Source of the DNA: Bog-159 sp035499555
GTDB lineage: Bacteria; Acidobacteriota; Terriglobia; Bryobacterales; Bryobacteraceae
Reading direction: 5' to 3'
Assembly (NCBI GenBank): GCA_035499555.1
Contig: DATJYO010000062.1
Coordinates: forward strand, 1 to 64,000
Length of the DNA: 64,000 nt
Below the pieces are notes generated by a model. It was not told the origin of the DNA and searched no databases. It worked only from the letters and a program-made list of their open reading frames with translations. Every line of letters begins with the position of its first letter. Positions within the stretch are counted from its first letter, which is position 1. Shown here piece after piece: positions 16,369 to 24,720 of this stretch. A program made the position numbers and the translations under genes.

Positions 16369-16814
16369 TGCGACACAAGGTAGCCGGCTACAAACTGAAG
16401 CGGGATGGCGGCGCCCGCAAGTCGCTGCTGCGCGGCCTGGTCACCAACGTGATCGAGCATGAACGCGTGATTACCACCGTGCCCAAGGCCAAAGCCGTCA
16501 AGCCGCTGGTGGAACGCATGATCACCCTGGGCAAGGACGACACGCTGCACTCCCGCCGCGAAGCCGCCCGGGTGCTCTACACGCCGGCGGCGGTGAAGAA
16601 GCTGTTCGACACCCTGGCCCCGCGTTTCGGCCAGCGTAACGGCGGCTATACCCGCATCGTCCGCCTGGCGCCGCGCAAAGGCGACGGCGCCGAGCAGGCC
16701 ATGATCGAACTGGTCGGCTCCGAGCTGGTCAAACGCGCCGCCGAGCGCGCCAAGCGCCGGGAAGAGCGCGAGCGCGCCGCACGAGAAGGGCGCGAGCCGG
16801 AAGCAGAAGAGTAG
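16368..16814 (+). CDS. rplQ: 50S ribosomal protein L17 (bL17)
   Basis: L17 lies near the tunnel exit. The 148-residue product starts MRHKVAGYKLKRDGGARKSL and has LLRGLVTNVIEHERVITTVPKAKA-type sequence and RFGQRNGGYTRIVRLAPRKG. The last 25 residues are a Glu/Arg/Ala-rich extension. It is the last gene of the cluster; the next gene is convergent with its stop only 6 bases away, and I see no intrinsic terminator in that gap. Confidence 0.97.
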   Translation: MRHKVAGYKLKRDGGARKSLLRGLVTNVIEHERVITTVPKAKAVKPLVERMITLGKDDTLHSRREAARVLYTPAAVKKLFDTLAPRFGQRNGGYTRIVRLAPRKGDGAEQAMIELVGSELVKRAAERAKRREERERAAREGREPEAEE

Positions 16815-16820
16815 GGCGTC

Positions 16821-18566
16821 TCACTCGACTCTACAAGCTGCCGGATCCGCCTGGTAGGCCTGCTCGTCCAGATGGTACTGCGGGACAGTCCGGGTCTCGC
16901 CCCGCGGATAATATTCAATGGTCTGGCGTCCCGCGGCAGTGCGAATCGTAAACTTCGCCATCTTGTCCGGCTGGTCGTTATAGATCGACCAGCCGAGCAG
17001 TTCCTGGCCGTCACGCAGGCCGGCCCGAAACGCCGGACCTTCCGGCCGCACGCCCATCACCCGCCGCGCATCCGTGGATGCGGAGACGGCGAACCCGGCA
17101 TCGAACGACACGACCTCATCGATGGAGCTCCGCACACACGGCCCCAGGACGCCGGCGGGCGCCGCGAGGCCGCCCCGGCTTTTGACCGCGGCTTCCAGTT
17201 GGTTCCGGTCCGGCGGCGAGAGATAGCGTTCGGCAGCCTCCAGAATTCGCGCTTCCGATAAAGCGAAAAGGGGCGCGTTTCCCGCGCCGCCAGGAAGCAC
17301 GGGCGCCGCGACATGAAGCGGCGCGGGCCGCCCCGTCTTGCGCGCTTCCGATAAAGGCTGGCGCGCGCCGTTCACCATCCCGCGCATCACATCATCCAGC
17401 GCCTTCTCCCGGTTCGAGTCACGCCGCATCTGCCCGTCCAGCCAAAGCGCGATCACGCGGCCGCGCACGTACGGATTACTGGAGACCGGATAGTCCCGCA
17501 AGTCGCGATTGATGCTCGCTATATAATCCGGCAGCGGCAGCAGGCCAGCCCGCCACACCAGCAAATAGGCATAGTATTGGGTAAAGCCTTCCTTGAACCA
17601 GTCGATCGTTTCACTGTTCTCCGTCAGCCTGCCCATGCGTGCCGGATTCCAGGCGTGAAAGGCCTCGTGTGCAATCTGCGTAAGCTGCCCCGAAAACCCA
17701 TCCAGACGCGACATGTACAGCCAGAAGGCGTTGGTAAAGGCGGAGCCGTCGCCGCTGCCTCTCTCGGTATCGAACGGCTTCAGAGTGAAGAGGAAGTAGG
17801 GGAAGTTGTCGTCGTGAAAGAACGCCCGCTCCATGCCGACGATCTGCTGGATATCGCGGATCACCTCGTCGTCCGAAAAAGTCCACTGGCCGCGAACAGC
17901 CAGGACCGCCGGACGGCTGCGGATCAGAAAATGGTGGAGGCGGAACTCGCCCGCGGCAAACAGCGCGTCCTCCACATCGCTCCAGCGGCCGGCATAAGAC
18001 TGGCAGCGGCCGGCGGCGCCGGCACTGGTTCCGAAACTGGTGGCCAGGACCCAGCCGTCCGGGATCCTGCGCCAATCCAAGTGGACCGTGATGGCGGCGT
18101 CCCGGCTGAGTTCGGGATGGACCAGCGCGTTGGAGCCGGTAACCTCGAGATACTCAGGCATCAGCACCGCGTGGAACTGCAGCGGGTAGCGAAATGCGCC
18201 GGTCCAGTCTTTCACCAGGTCGTACGCCAGGATGACGGGGCGGTGCGGCCGGTAGTGTACGACGCGGTTGCCGCCGGCATCTCCTTTCTCCAGGACCGTA
18301 TCGCGGGAAAGCGCGCGCAGGTTGGTCACGCCGTGCAGTTTCTCGCCGGCCCACTCGGTAGGGACTGCGATCGTTTCCATCCCCTGCGGCCCACCCCGAA
18401 ATGCGAGCGTCACGTGCAGACCGGCGCCGGAGGACGAGACCGAAGCGCGGAAGGTATAAGTGAGGACGCGCCCGTCGGCGCCGGCGGCGAAGCGGCATTT
18501 CGCGGACCCGCACGGGGTCAGCACCGCCAGGAGGGCAACGAGACCGGCGACGCGCGTGAGATGCAT
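16821..18566 (-). CDS. M61-like (glycyl aminopeptidase-type) exported metallopeptidase with PDZ domain
   Basis: The 581-residue product has a Sec signal peptide (hydrophobic residues 5-20), a beta-rich N-terminal half, and a zinc-peptidase centre: HEAFH at about residues 301-305 and the third ligand Glu in WFKEGFTQYY at about 327, the arrangement of family M61. A PDZ-like segment follows near residues 490-560. Near residues 405-440 an unusual in-frame stretch beginning ARKTGRPAPL is encoded by a repeat element (see 17276-17345). The gene is monocistronic, convergent with rplQ. Activity is likely aminopeptidase in the periplasm; the substrate is unknown. Confidence 0.75.
   Translation of the reverse strand: MHLTRVAGLVALLAVLTPCGSAKCRFAAGADGRVLTYTFRASVSSSGAGLHVTLAFRGGPQGMETIAVPTEWAGEKLHGVTNLRALSRDTVLEKGDAGGNRVVHYRPHRPVILAYDLVKDWTGAFRYPLQFHAVLMPEYLEVTGSNALVHPELSRDAAITVHLDWRRIPDGWVLATSFGTSAGAAGRCQSYAGRWSDVEDALFAAGEFRLHHFLIRSRPAVLAVRGQWTFSDDEVIRDIQQIVGMERAFFHDDNFPYFLFTLKPFDTERGSGDGSAFTNAFWLYMSRLDGFSGQLTQIAHEAFHAWNPARMGRLTENSETIDWFKEGFTQYYAYLLVWRAGLLPLPDYIASINRDLRDYPVSSNPYVRGRVIALWLDGQMRRDSNREKALDDVMRGMVNGARQPLSEARKTGRPAPLHVAAPVLPGGAGNAPLFALSEARILEAAERYLSPPDRNQLEAAVKSRGGLAAPAGVLGPCVRSSIDEVVSFDAGFAVSASTDARRVMGVRPEGPAFRAGLRDGQELLGWSIYNDQPDKMAKFTIRTAAGRQTIEYYPRGETRTVPQYHLDEQAYQADPAACRVE
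17248..17356 (+). repeat. 16-base direct repeats flanking an in-frame insertion in the M61 gene
   Basis: The 16-mer CGCGCTTCCGATAAAG occurs at 17248-17263 and again at 17341-17356. The copies are 93 bases apart, exactly 31 codons, so the peptidase frame is kept; both encode LSEAR in the protein. The segment between them contains the palindromic element at 17276-17345. This is the pattern expected of an insertion with target duplication, or of a local tandem duplication. Confidence 0.6.
17276..17345. repeat. Palindromic repeat element, copy 1 (inside M61 gene)
   Basis: The right-hand 29 bases (17317-17345) match 22330-22358 at 27 of 29 positions. Both copies also share CGTTTC at the left end and the perfect 9-base inverted repeat CCGCGCCGC / GCGGCGCGG separated by a loop of about 27-29 bases. 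In this copy the element is read through in frame as part of the peptidase, giving a stretch starting ARKTGRPAPL. It is reminiscent of the Rickettsia palindromic elements that insert within proteins, but is not the same sequence. Confidence 0.6.
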
Positions 18567-18601
18567 GATCGAAGGCCCGCGGCGAAGTGGGCTTCCCTGC
18601 C

Positions 18602-19792
18602 CTAACGCAGCGCCAGCCAGCCCAACGCGCCGCGCGTGGCGGCGCGCGACATGGGCTTCTCCAGCGCCGGATCCCAGGGCTGCTCGCTCAACACCATGCG
18701 CGAGCTGAAGGTCGCGCCACGGTCGTACGAAACCGCCATGGCCAGATCCACCAACTGGGCGCCGCCCGGCGCCTTGGGGCCATATTCGTAGAACGCACAG
18801 CAGATCTCGCCGGCGGGTGTCGGAATCAGATGCGGCTGGAACTCGTGCTGCCCCGAGGTATCGTGGTGCACGAGTGGTTCCCCGCCGGGCGGTCCGTCCC
18901 AGGTCCGCCCCCCGTCGGCCGAGCGCCGGCAGTAGATGCGCGAACGTCCTTCGCGATCGTCCGCCCAGACGCAGATGGCGACGCCGTCGGCGCCGATGAA
19001 AGTGGCCGGCGCGGTCTCCGGCAGCCCTTCATGCACACTGGTGATCCCTTCGGCCACCGTAACCGGCTCGGTGAACGTCTTGGCCCCGTCCGTTGAATGG
19101 GTCGCCAGAATGCTGCAACCCGAAACGCCGGTGGTCCAGACGACGTGCACAACGCCAGCGGCATCGACCAGGACCTCCGGATTGAAACAGAATTCCGGCA
19201 CCGCGGAACCGCTGCACAGAAGTCTCCCCGGGGCTTCCCCGCCATCGCCGTAACGGGCCAACCGCAGCGTGTTCTCCATGTCGGAGGCTACGTATACGTT
19301 GCCGCGGAAAGGGCTCTGCGGATTCAGGTCCGTGGCGATCGAGTAACAGCACTCCGTCGCGCCATGCAACACCATCATCGGATGGGTCCAGTGAATGCCG
19401 CCATCCTCGGAACGGTACAGCACCAGGGTGGCGCGCGAGCGGTCCGGATCCAGGGCCAAGGCGGCCAGGTTCAGGTTGCCGTGGGCATCCACCGCCACCA
19501 CCGGACCGATCACTCCGGCCCAGCCGGCTTCCGCGGGTAACGGCCAGGACTCGCGCCACGTGCTCCCGCTATCGAAACTGACGCGGGCCGAGACCATGGG
19601 CGTGCCGTCCGGCAATGCGATCTCTTCCACGCCCACGATGTGACTGGGATCCAGCGGATTCACCAGCAGGGCGGATTCGTTTCGGGCGATGGCAGGACCT
19701 TCTCTTCGCGAGCCGACCTTCGGCGTCAGCTTCCCCGGGTTCTTCATATTTGCCTGGCTGGCCTTCCCTAAATTGTGACGCAAAACGCGCAT
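18602..19792 (-). CDS. BNR/Asp-box repeat protein (sialidase-like beta-propeller)
   Basis: The 396-residue protein contains at least five Asp-box repeats of the S-x-D-x-G-x-T-W type (SFDSGSTW, SEDGGIHW, STDGAKTF, SADGGRTW, SYDRGATF) spaced along the chain, which is the hallmark of six-bladed sialidase-fold propellers. I cannot identify the full arginine triad of true sialidases, so carbohydrate cleavage is not assured. No clear signal peptide is seen; a later ATG at 19747 (MKNPGKLTP) is an alternative start. It lies 35 bases upstream of the M61 gene on the same strand and may be co-transcribed with it. Confidence 0.7.
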   Translation of the reverse strand: MRVLRHNLGKASQANMKNPGKLTPKVGSRREGPAIARNESALLVNPLDPSHIVGVEEIALPDGTPMVSARVSFDSGSTWRESWPLPAEAGWAGVIGPVVAVDAHGNLNLAALALDPDRSRATLVLYRSEDGGIHWTHPMMVLHGATECCYSIATDLNPQSPFRGNVYVASDMENTLRLARYGDGGEAPGRLLCSGSAVPEFCFNPEVLVDAAGVVHVVWTTGVSGCSILATHSTDGAKTFTEPVTVAEGITSVHEGLPETAPATFIGADGVAICVWADDREGRSRIYCRRSADGGRTWDGPPGGEPLVHHDTSGQHEFQPHLIPTPAGEICCAFYEYGPKAPGGAQLVDLAMAVSYDRGATFSSRMVLSEQPWDPALEKPMSRAATRGALGWLALR

Positions 19793-19959
19793 AATGTTTC
19801 CTACATTCTGTATCGCGCAATCCGCGACGGTCCCGCTATTGCCGCGTAGCTTATTGCAACATAAGGAGATGCTTGAATCTCGGCGAGGCGACTGTTAACC
19901 TTCTGCGACTTGTCTGACAACTCTACGGATTAACCCTATCCCGGATGGTAAGATAGCCC

Positions 19960-20790
19960 GTGGCGTCCATGCAACCCGCCCATCCCCTGGCACTGATCAC
20001 CGGCGCCTCCAGCGGCATCGGCGCCACTTTCGCCCGGCACCTGGCGGCCCGCGGTTGCGACCTAATTCTAGTTGCAAGGCGCCAAGACCGGCTGGAGCAG
20101 CAGGCGCACGAGATCACTTCGCGCCACCCCGTGCAGGCCGAGATTCTGCCCGCGGACCTCACGCGGAGCGCCGGCCTGGCGGAAGTCGAGAACCGCATCG
20201 CGGCCGTGGACCATCTGGACTACCTGGTCAACAACGCCGGCTTCGGCATTGTGGGAAGGTTCTTTTCCGTTCCGCTGGAAGGCCAGGACCAGATGCATCG
20301 TCTGCATGTGCTGGCGCCGATGCGGCTGATGCACGCCGCGCTCCCGGGGATGGTAGCGCGCGGCCGCGGCAACATCATCAACGTATCTTCCGTCTCGGGC
20401 TTCGGACAGAATCCCGGCAGCGTGAGTTACTCCGCAACCAAGACCTGGATGACCAGTTTCACGGAAGGGATTTACATGGAACTGCGGAGCGCCGGCTCGG
20501 CGGTGCGGGTGCAGGCGCTTTGTCCGGGCTTCACCCTTTCCGAATTCCACGACGTCATGCCGTTCGACCGCAAGAAGATCCCCGCGTGGATGTGGATGAC
20601 CGCGGATACAGTGGTGGCTACCTCTCTTTCGGCGTTGGACCGCGATCAACTGATCGTCATTCCCGGCTGGCGTTATCGCCTGTTGGCCGGCTTGATGCGG
20701 TCCATTCCGCGGCCGCTGTATCACGCCCTATCGATCAGGTACGCCCGCGCCACCGGCCGCGACCGGGACCAGGCGGCGCGGGCCGGATAA
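19960..20790 (+). CDS. Short-chain dehydrogenase/reductase (SDR), classical type
   Basis: The 276-residue Rossmann-fold oxidoreductase has the cofactor motif TGASSGIGATFA (residues about 15-26), an Arg in the next strand (LVARRQDRL) favouring NADP(H), the NNAGFG motif, the catalytic Ser in NVSSVSGFG and YSATK as the Y-x-x-x-K pair. The C-terminus has a hydrophobic patch. This resembles the DltE/YqjQ-like SDR group acting on lipophilic carbonyls; the substrate cannot be read. GTG 19960 is the first start; ATG 19969 three codons later is about as likely. The amidase gene follows after 30 bases. Confidence 0.85.
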   Translation: MASMQPAHPLALITGASSGIGATFARHLAARGCDLILVARRQDRLEQQAHEITSRHPVQAEILPADLTRSAGLAEVENRIAAVDHLDYLVNNAGFGIVGRFFSVPLEGQDQMHRLHVLAPMRLMHAALPGMVARGRGNIINVSSVSGFGQNPGSVSYSATKTWMTSFTEGIYMELRSAGSAVRVQALCPGFTLSEFHDVMPFDRKKIPAWMWMTADTVVATSLSALDRDQLIVIPGWRYRLLAGLMRSIPRPLYHALSIRYARATGRDRDQAARAG

Positions 20791-20820
20791 CGGCCGCCGC
20801 GGGTGATACAATCGTCACCC

Positions 20821-22272
20821 ATGAACGTGACCCGCCGCCAGCTTGCCGCCATAGCCGCCGCGCCGTTTGTGAGCCGCATACCGCGGCTGCGCGGCGCCGG
20901 GAACTTCGATCCGGACTTTGGCAGCGCGTCCGACGCCGCCCGCGCCATTCGCGGCGGAGTGATCTCCTCGCGCGAATTGACCGCACACGTTTTCACGCGC
21001 ATCCGCCAATACAATGCCCGCGTCAATGCCTTCGTCACCCTGGCGGAGGCGCAGGCGGCCGTGCGCGCCCGCGCGGCGGACGAAGCCCTGGCGCAAGGCC
21101 AGCCGTGGGGCCCCCTGCACGGTGTGCCGATCCTGATGAAAGACGATAAGCAGACCGCCGGCATCCGTTCCACTTGCGGCTCCAAGATGTACGCCCACAA
21201 CGTGCCCACGCAGAACGCGCCGGCAGTCGAGAGGCTTCTGGATTCCGGGGCCATCATCGTGGGCAAAACCAACCTGCCGGAGTGGGCCAGCGATTTTCAA
21301 AGCTACAACGACGTGGCCGGCACCACCAACAACCCGTGGAACGTGGAGCGCACTTCGGGAGGATCCACCGGCGGCGGAGCGGCGGCGCTGGCCTGCGGCA
21401 TGGGATTTCTGGAACTGGGCAGCGATATCGGCGGATCGATTCGCACTCCATCACATTTTTGCGGGGTCTTCGGCCACAAGCCCACCATCGGTGTGATCAG
21501 CGCCGAAGGCTTCGTCGCACCTCCGGCGGCCAACCCGGCGCCGGACCGGCTGTCGGTGAACGGTCCCCTGGCCCGCAGCCCGCGCGATCTGTTGCTGGCG
21601 ATGCGGATCGCCGGCGGACCGGTGGGCGCCGCGGCGGTGGCCTACTCCTGGAACTTGCCGCCCGCCCGCGGCGCACAACTGCGGGATTACCGGATCGGTT
21701 ACGTGGTGGACGATCCGTTCTGTGCGGTGACGCCCGCTGTGCGGCGGCAACTCGAAAACGCCATCACCGCGATCGGCAAGGCCGGCGCGCGCCTGGAAGA
21801 GGGCTGGCCGCGGGGCATGCGCCTCGAGGAATGGTACGGCGCATACTTCACCATGCTGGGCGCCGCCGTGCTGCCCAATGATCCGGCCACACATCGTGCG
21901 TGGGGCGAGGCCGTGGGAGTGCAATACGCTGTGCGACGCTTCTGGGCCGATTATTTTCGCAATCACGATGCCTTCCTGATGCCGGTCGACTTTGTGACCG
22001 CCTTCCCGCACGACCACAGTCCCGATATGATGACGCGAAAGATCGCCACGCCGGCCGGTCCGCGCCCGTATCTGGACATGCTGAAGTGGATTTTTCACGC
22101 CACGCTGACGGGCAATCCGGCGACGGTGTGCCCGATAGGCCGCACCGCGGAAGGGCTGCCCTGCGGGATACAGATCCTGGGACCGTACCTGGAGGACGCC
22201 ACGCCGATTGACCTGGCGGGGCGGATCGCGACGATTACCGGCGGCTTCGTGCCGCCGCCTCTGGCAGCCTAG
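20821..22272 (+). CDS. Amidase-signature hydrolase with twin-arginine leader
   Basis: The ATG at 20821 gives 483 residues. Residues 4-20 (TRRQLAAIAAAPF region) look like a twin-arginine leader, so the enzyme is probably exported folded. The amidase-signature triad fits: Lys107 in PILMKDD, cis-Ser182 in GGSTGG and nucleophile Ser206 in SDIGGSIRTPS, with the 75- and 24-residue spacing typical of this family. It hydrolyses an amide, but the substrate class is not evident. It is 30 bases downstream of an SDR gene and is followed by a repeat element. Confidence 0.88.
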   Translation: MNVTRRQLAAIAAAPFVSRIPRLRGAGNFDPDFGSASDAARAIRGGVISSRELTAHVFTRIRQYNARVNAFVTLAEAQAAVRARAADEALAQGQPWGPLHGVPILMKDDKQTAGIRSTCGSKMYAHNVPTQNAPAVERLLDSGAIIVGKTNLPEWASDFQSYNDVAGTTNNPWNVERTSGGSTGGGAAALACGMGFLELGSDIGGSIRTPSHFCGVFGHKPTIGVISAEGFVAPPAANPAPDRLSVNGPLARSPRDLLLAMRIAGGPVGAAAVAYSWNLPPARGAQLRDYRIGYVVDDPFCAVTPAVRRQLENAITAIGKAGARLEEGWPRGMRLEEWYGAYFTMLGAAVLPNDPATHRAWGEAVGVQYAVRRFWADYFRNHDAFLMPVDFVTAFPHDHSPDMMTRKIATPAGPRPYLDMLKWIFHATLTGNPATVCPIGRTAEGLPCGIQILGPYLEDATPIDLAGRIATITGGFVPPPLAA

Positions 22273-22280
22273 GCGGCGGC

Positions 22281-22358
22281 CGTTTCGCCGGGCCGCGCCG
22301 CCATCAAGCCACCGGAACCCGCCCGGTCCAGCGGCGCGGGCCGTCCCGTTTTGCGCGC
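22281..22358. repeat. Palindromic repeat element, copy 2 (amidase-ferredoxin gap)
   Basis: The element lies just after the amidase stop. It shares with copy 1 the CGTTTC left end, CCGCGCCGC and GCGGCGCGG arms, and a nearly identical 29-base right end (27/29). Read on the minus strand it lies within a 37-codon frame (GTG 22382 to TAG 22269) that again contains ARKTGRPAPL, the same peptide and sense as in the M61 protein. I do not call that frame a gene, because it has no convincing ribosome-binding site and no independent support. Confidence 0.55.
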
Positions 22359-22437
22359 GCCGCGCAAGAGAACCACCAGCACCTTGTGTTTTGCCTTCGG
22401 CCTATGGTAATGTCTAACTCTATCTGGGAAAAATACG

Positions 22438-22698
22438 ATGGCTTACGTCATAGCAGAACCCTGCATTGGAACCAAAGACACCGCGTGCGTGGATGCCTGC
22501 CCGGTGGACTGCATTCATCCCAAAAAAGATGAGCCCGGCTACGCCGACTCCGAGTTGCTGTACATCGATCCGGTGGAGTGCATCGACTGCGGTGCCTGTG
22601 TACCAGTTTGCCCGGTCTCGGCGATCTTCGCTCTCGACGATCTGCCGGAAAAGTGGGCGGACTTCACGGCCAAAAACGCAGCCTACTACGGGCGCTGA
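22438..22698 (+). CDS. 7Fe ferredoxin (3Fe-4S plus 4Fe-4S)
   Basis: The 86-residue electron carrier begins MAYVIAEPCIGTKDTACVDA. Cys9, Cys17 and Cys21-Pro follow the C-x7-C-x3-CP spacing of a 3Fe-4S site, Cys25 is the remote ligand, and CIDCGACVPVCP supplies the second cluster. The length and the C-terminal KWADFTAKNAAYY match FdxA-type ferredoxins of Acidobacteria and related groups. It stands alone, so the redox partner is not shown by context. Confidence 0.93.
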   Translation: MAYVIAEPCIGTKDTACVDACPVDCIHPKKDEPGYADSELLYIDPVECIDCGACVPVCPVSAIFALDDLPEKWADFTAKNAAYYGR

Positions 22699-22825
22699 CC
22701 GCCGTTCAGGGGACCACCGTCAACGCGGTGGCGCCGGAATGGTCCGGGTGAGCGCCGCTTATCCGGTGTCTGGCTACGGATTGTCACCCGGCGGGTACAC
22801 CTGCATCTCATAAAATGGAATTGGA

Positions 22826-23005
22826 ATGCCCCTATACGAGTACCGCTGCGAGAATTGCGGGGAGCAGTTCGAGAAGTTGCGCCGCATGTCGGAAGCCGAC
22901 GAGGGTGTCGAGTGCCCCCGCTGTGAGTCGGACGAGGTAGAGCGACTCCTGTCGAGCTTTGCGACGGCCGGGTGCAACGCGCCGGCCGGCAGCCGGTTCC
23001 GGTGA
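22826..23005 (+). CDS. FmdB-family zinc-ribbon protein
   Basis: A 59-residue frame starting MPLYEYRCENCGEQFEKL, the typical opening of the FmdB putative regulatory family, with a second pair in VECPRCESDEVERLLSSF. The two CxxC pairs form a zinc ribbon. The C-terminus is Gly/Ala/Asn/Arg rich and unstructured. TTGGA lies upstream of the ATG. The family's role is not settled. Confidence 0.88.
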   Translation: MPLYEYRCENCGEQFEKLRRMSEADEGVECPRCESDEVERLLSSFATAGCNAPAGSRFR

Positions 23006-23042
23006 GGGTGATGGAGCGGCGGCCGGCGGCCGCCATGCCACC

Positions 23043-23837
23043 TTACTGGGCCAGGACCACCTTGGTGTACGCCACCTGGAAGCCGGCGCGCTCGTAGTTC
23101 CGCTGGGAGACGCTGCCCGGCGCCGTGGTGGCTATGGCCAGATCGCACCCTGCCCCAACCGCGTCGCGCAGACGCTGGAGGATGAGGGTGGACTGCAGAC
23201 CCGTGCCGCGATGTCCCAAAGTGGTGCTGTCGGCGAACAGGACGGCCAAGCCGTCGCGGATGGTCATGGCGGCCGCCGCCTCCGCCGAATCGCCGCGGCT
23301 GGCCAGATAGCCACGCACTCCCGGCATGTGCCAGATCGAGCGGCCGACCTGCATCTCGTCATCGGTCAGGACGTCCTTCTCCAAAAAGCCGCGGCCCACG
23401 GTGCGCGCCCACAGCCATTCGCCGGCATCCATTGCCAGCCGGATTGTAGGATCGCCGGCCGCGGACGCGAGGCCGGGCAAGGGCCGGACCAGAACGTTAT
23501 TGAACTCGACGACGCGGTAGCCGCGGCGGGTCAGCAGCTCCACCAGCGAAGCATCCGCCAACGGACAGAGATCGATGGCCGCCGATACGGCGCGTTCCCG
23601 GTAGAACTGCTCCATGCGCGCGATCTCTTCGGCGCGCACGGGCCGGCACATGCCGAGTCCCAAGGCGTGGGTCAGCGGCGATTGCACTCCCACAAAGATG
23701 GCAAAGCCGCCGGCCACCGGAAGCACGGCGGCGCCCAGCGCGGGGTTCAGCCGCTGATGCGCCTCGGCGCAAGCCACGTCATTGGCCGCCTCCGCGGCTT
23801 CCAGCCGGCGCGCCAGTTGCAGGCCCGCGAAGGTCAC
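23043..23837 (-). CDS. GNAT-family N-acetyltransferase
   Basis: The start is GTG at 23837, overlapping the upstream SDR stop by 4 bases, giving 264 residues. The C-terminal half holds the acetyl-CoA motif: GLAVLFADSTTL, then HRGTGLQSTLI (the R-x-x-G-x-G/A pyrophosphate loop) and the late NYERAGF. The N-terminal 110 residues form a second, degenerate GNAT-like half. Tight coupling to the SDR suggests a shared small-molecule pathway; the substrate is unknown. Confidence 0.78.
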   Translation of the reverse strand: MTFAGLQLARRLEAAEAANDVACAEAHQRLNPALGAAVLPVAGGFAIFVGVQSPLTHALGLGMCRPVRAEEIARMEQFYRERAVSAAIDLCPLADASLVELLTRRGYRVVEFNNVLVRPLPGLASAAGDPTIRLAMDAGEWLWARTVGRGFLEKDVLTDDEMQVGRSIWHMPGVRGYLASRGDSAEAAAAMTIRDGLAVLFADSTTLGHRGTGLQSTLILQRLRDAVGAGCDLAIATTAPGSVSQRNYERAGFQVAYTKVVLAQ

Positions 23838-24652
23838 GGTTTTGCGCCGGCCGGCGCCAGGTAAGCGCGCGAGCCCAACAGGGACTGGCCGCCGTCGCAC
23901 ACGCAAATCGCGCCGGTGATATACGAAGCCGCGTCCGAGCACAGAAACAACGCCAGATCCGCGATATCGTCCTTGCTCGCGAAGCGGCCCAGCGGCACGC
24001 TGGCGATGGCCTGCCGGCGTATGTCTTCAGTCGGCGCCAGCCGGCGCATGCCTTCGGTGTCATCCACCGGTCCGGGCGTGATCACGTTCACGCGCACACC
24101 CGCGGCGGCCCATTCGATGGCCAGCGTCTTGGAGAAGATGTCGATTCCCGCTTTAGCGGCGCATACGTGCGATTGGTAAGCGATGGGTACGAATGCGTGC
24201 GTGGCGGAGATGCTGATCACCGATGCTCCCGGCTTGCGCAGGTGTTCGTAAGCCGCCCGGCAGGTATTGAAAGTGCCCACCAGATCGATGTCGATGACGG
24301 CCTTGAATCCGTTGGCGGACATGCCCAGCACGGGCGCGGGAAAATTGCCGGCCGCGCCGCAAACCAGGATGTCGATCTCGCCGAACCGCTCGCGGGTGCG
24401 GCGCAAGGCGTTCTGGCACTCCTCGTAGAGGCGCACATCGCCGGCGATGCCGATGGCGGAGCCTCCCGACGAATGGATGCTCTGGCAGGCCTGGTCGAGC
24501 TTATCCTGCTTGCGTCCCATCAGGCCCAGCCGCGCGCCCTGCGCCGCAAATCGCTGGGCGATGCGCAGATTGATGCCGCTGCCGCCGCCGGTGATGAACG
24601 CCACCTTGCCCTCGAGCAGACTGTCGCGAAAGATATTCGCCATCGGTCGCAC
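23834..24652 (-). CDS. SDR-family oxidoreductase, 2,4-dienoyl-CoA reductase-like
   Basis: The 272-residue SDR carries the cofactor motif TGGGSGINLRIAQRFA; the glycine pattern and the VCGAAGNFPAP loop (in place of NNAG) are those of NADPH-dependent 2,4-dienoyl-CoA reductases and relatives. This group typically lacks the classical Tyr (here HVCAAKAG replaces YxxxK), and Lys is retained. ATG 24652 and ATG 24643 are alternative starts. Likely role is unsaturated fatty acyl-CoA reduction; it heads a two-gene unit with the GNAT gene. Confidence 0.82.
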   Translation of the reverse strand: MRPMANIFRDSLLEGKVAFITGGGSGINLRIAQRFAAQGARLGLMGRKQDKLDQACQSIHSSGGSAIGIAGDVRLYEECQNALRRTRERFGEIDILVCGAAGNFPAPVLGMSANGFKAVIDIDLVGTFNTCRAAYEHLRKPGASVISISATHAFVPIAYQSHVCAAKAGIDIFSKTLAIEWAAAGVRVNVITPGPVDDTEGMRRLAPTEDIRRQAIASVPLGRFASKDDIADLALFLCSDAASYITGAICVCDGGQSLLGSRAYLAPAGAKP

Positions 24653-24684
24653 GGTAGCACCCGGCGCAGCTTTGCGGCAAGACC

Positions 24685-24710
24685 CGGGAGATCTCCCGTC
24701 GCGCTATAGT
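24685..24710 (+). promoter_or_regulatory. 14-base palindrome and -10-like box before the kinase gene
   Basis: CGGGAGATCTCCCG at 24685-24698 is a perfect 14-base palindrome in the 68-base divergent region between the SDR-GNAT unit and the kinase gene. TATAGT at 24705-24710 fits a -10 box for the kinase gene, giving a very short leader, but no good -35 is visible, which would suit an activator-dependent promoter. Operator function is inferred. Confidence 0.4.
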
Positions 24711-24720
24711 TTCTAAAAGA

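Noticed and set aside
16815..16820. Terminator for the ribosomal cluster after rplQ
   Set aside because: The convergent M61 gene ends only 6 bases away and I found no stem with a T-run in or near the gap; termination may be Rho-dependent or inside the next gene.
22269..22382. 37-residue gene on the minus strand after the amidase
   Set aside because: No convincing ribosome-binding site and it coincides with a palindromic repeat; kept as a repeat and a finding, not as a gene.
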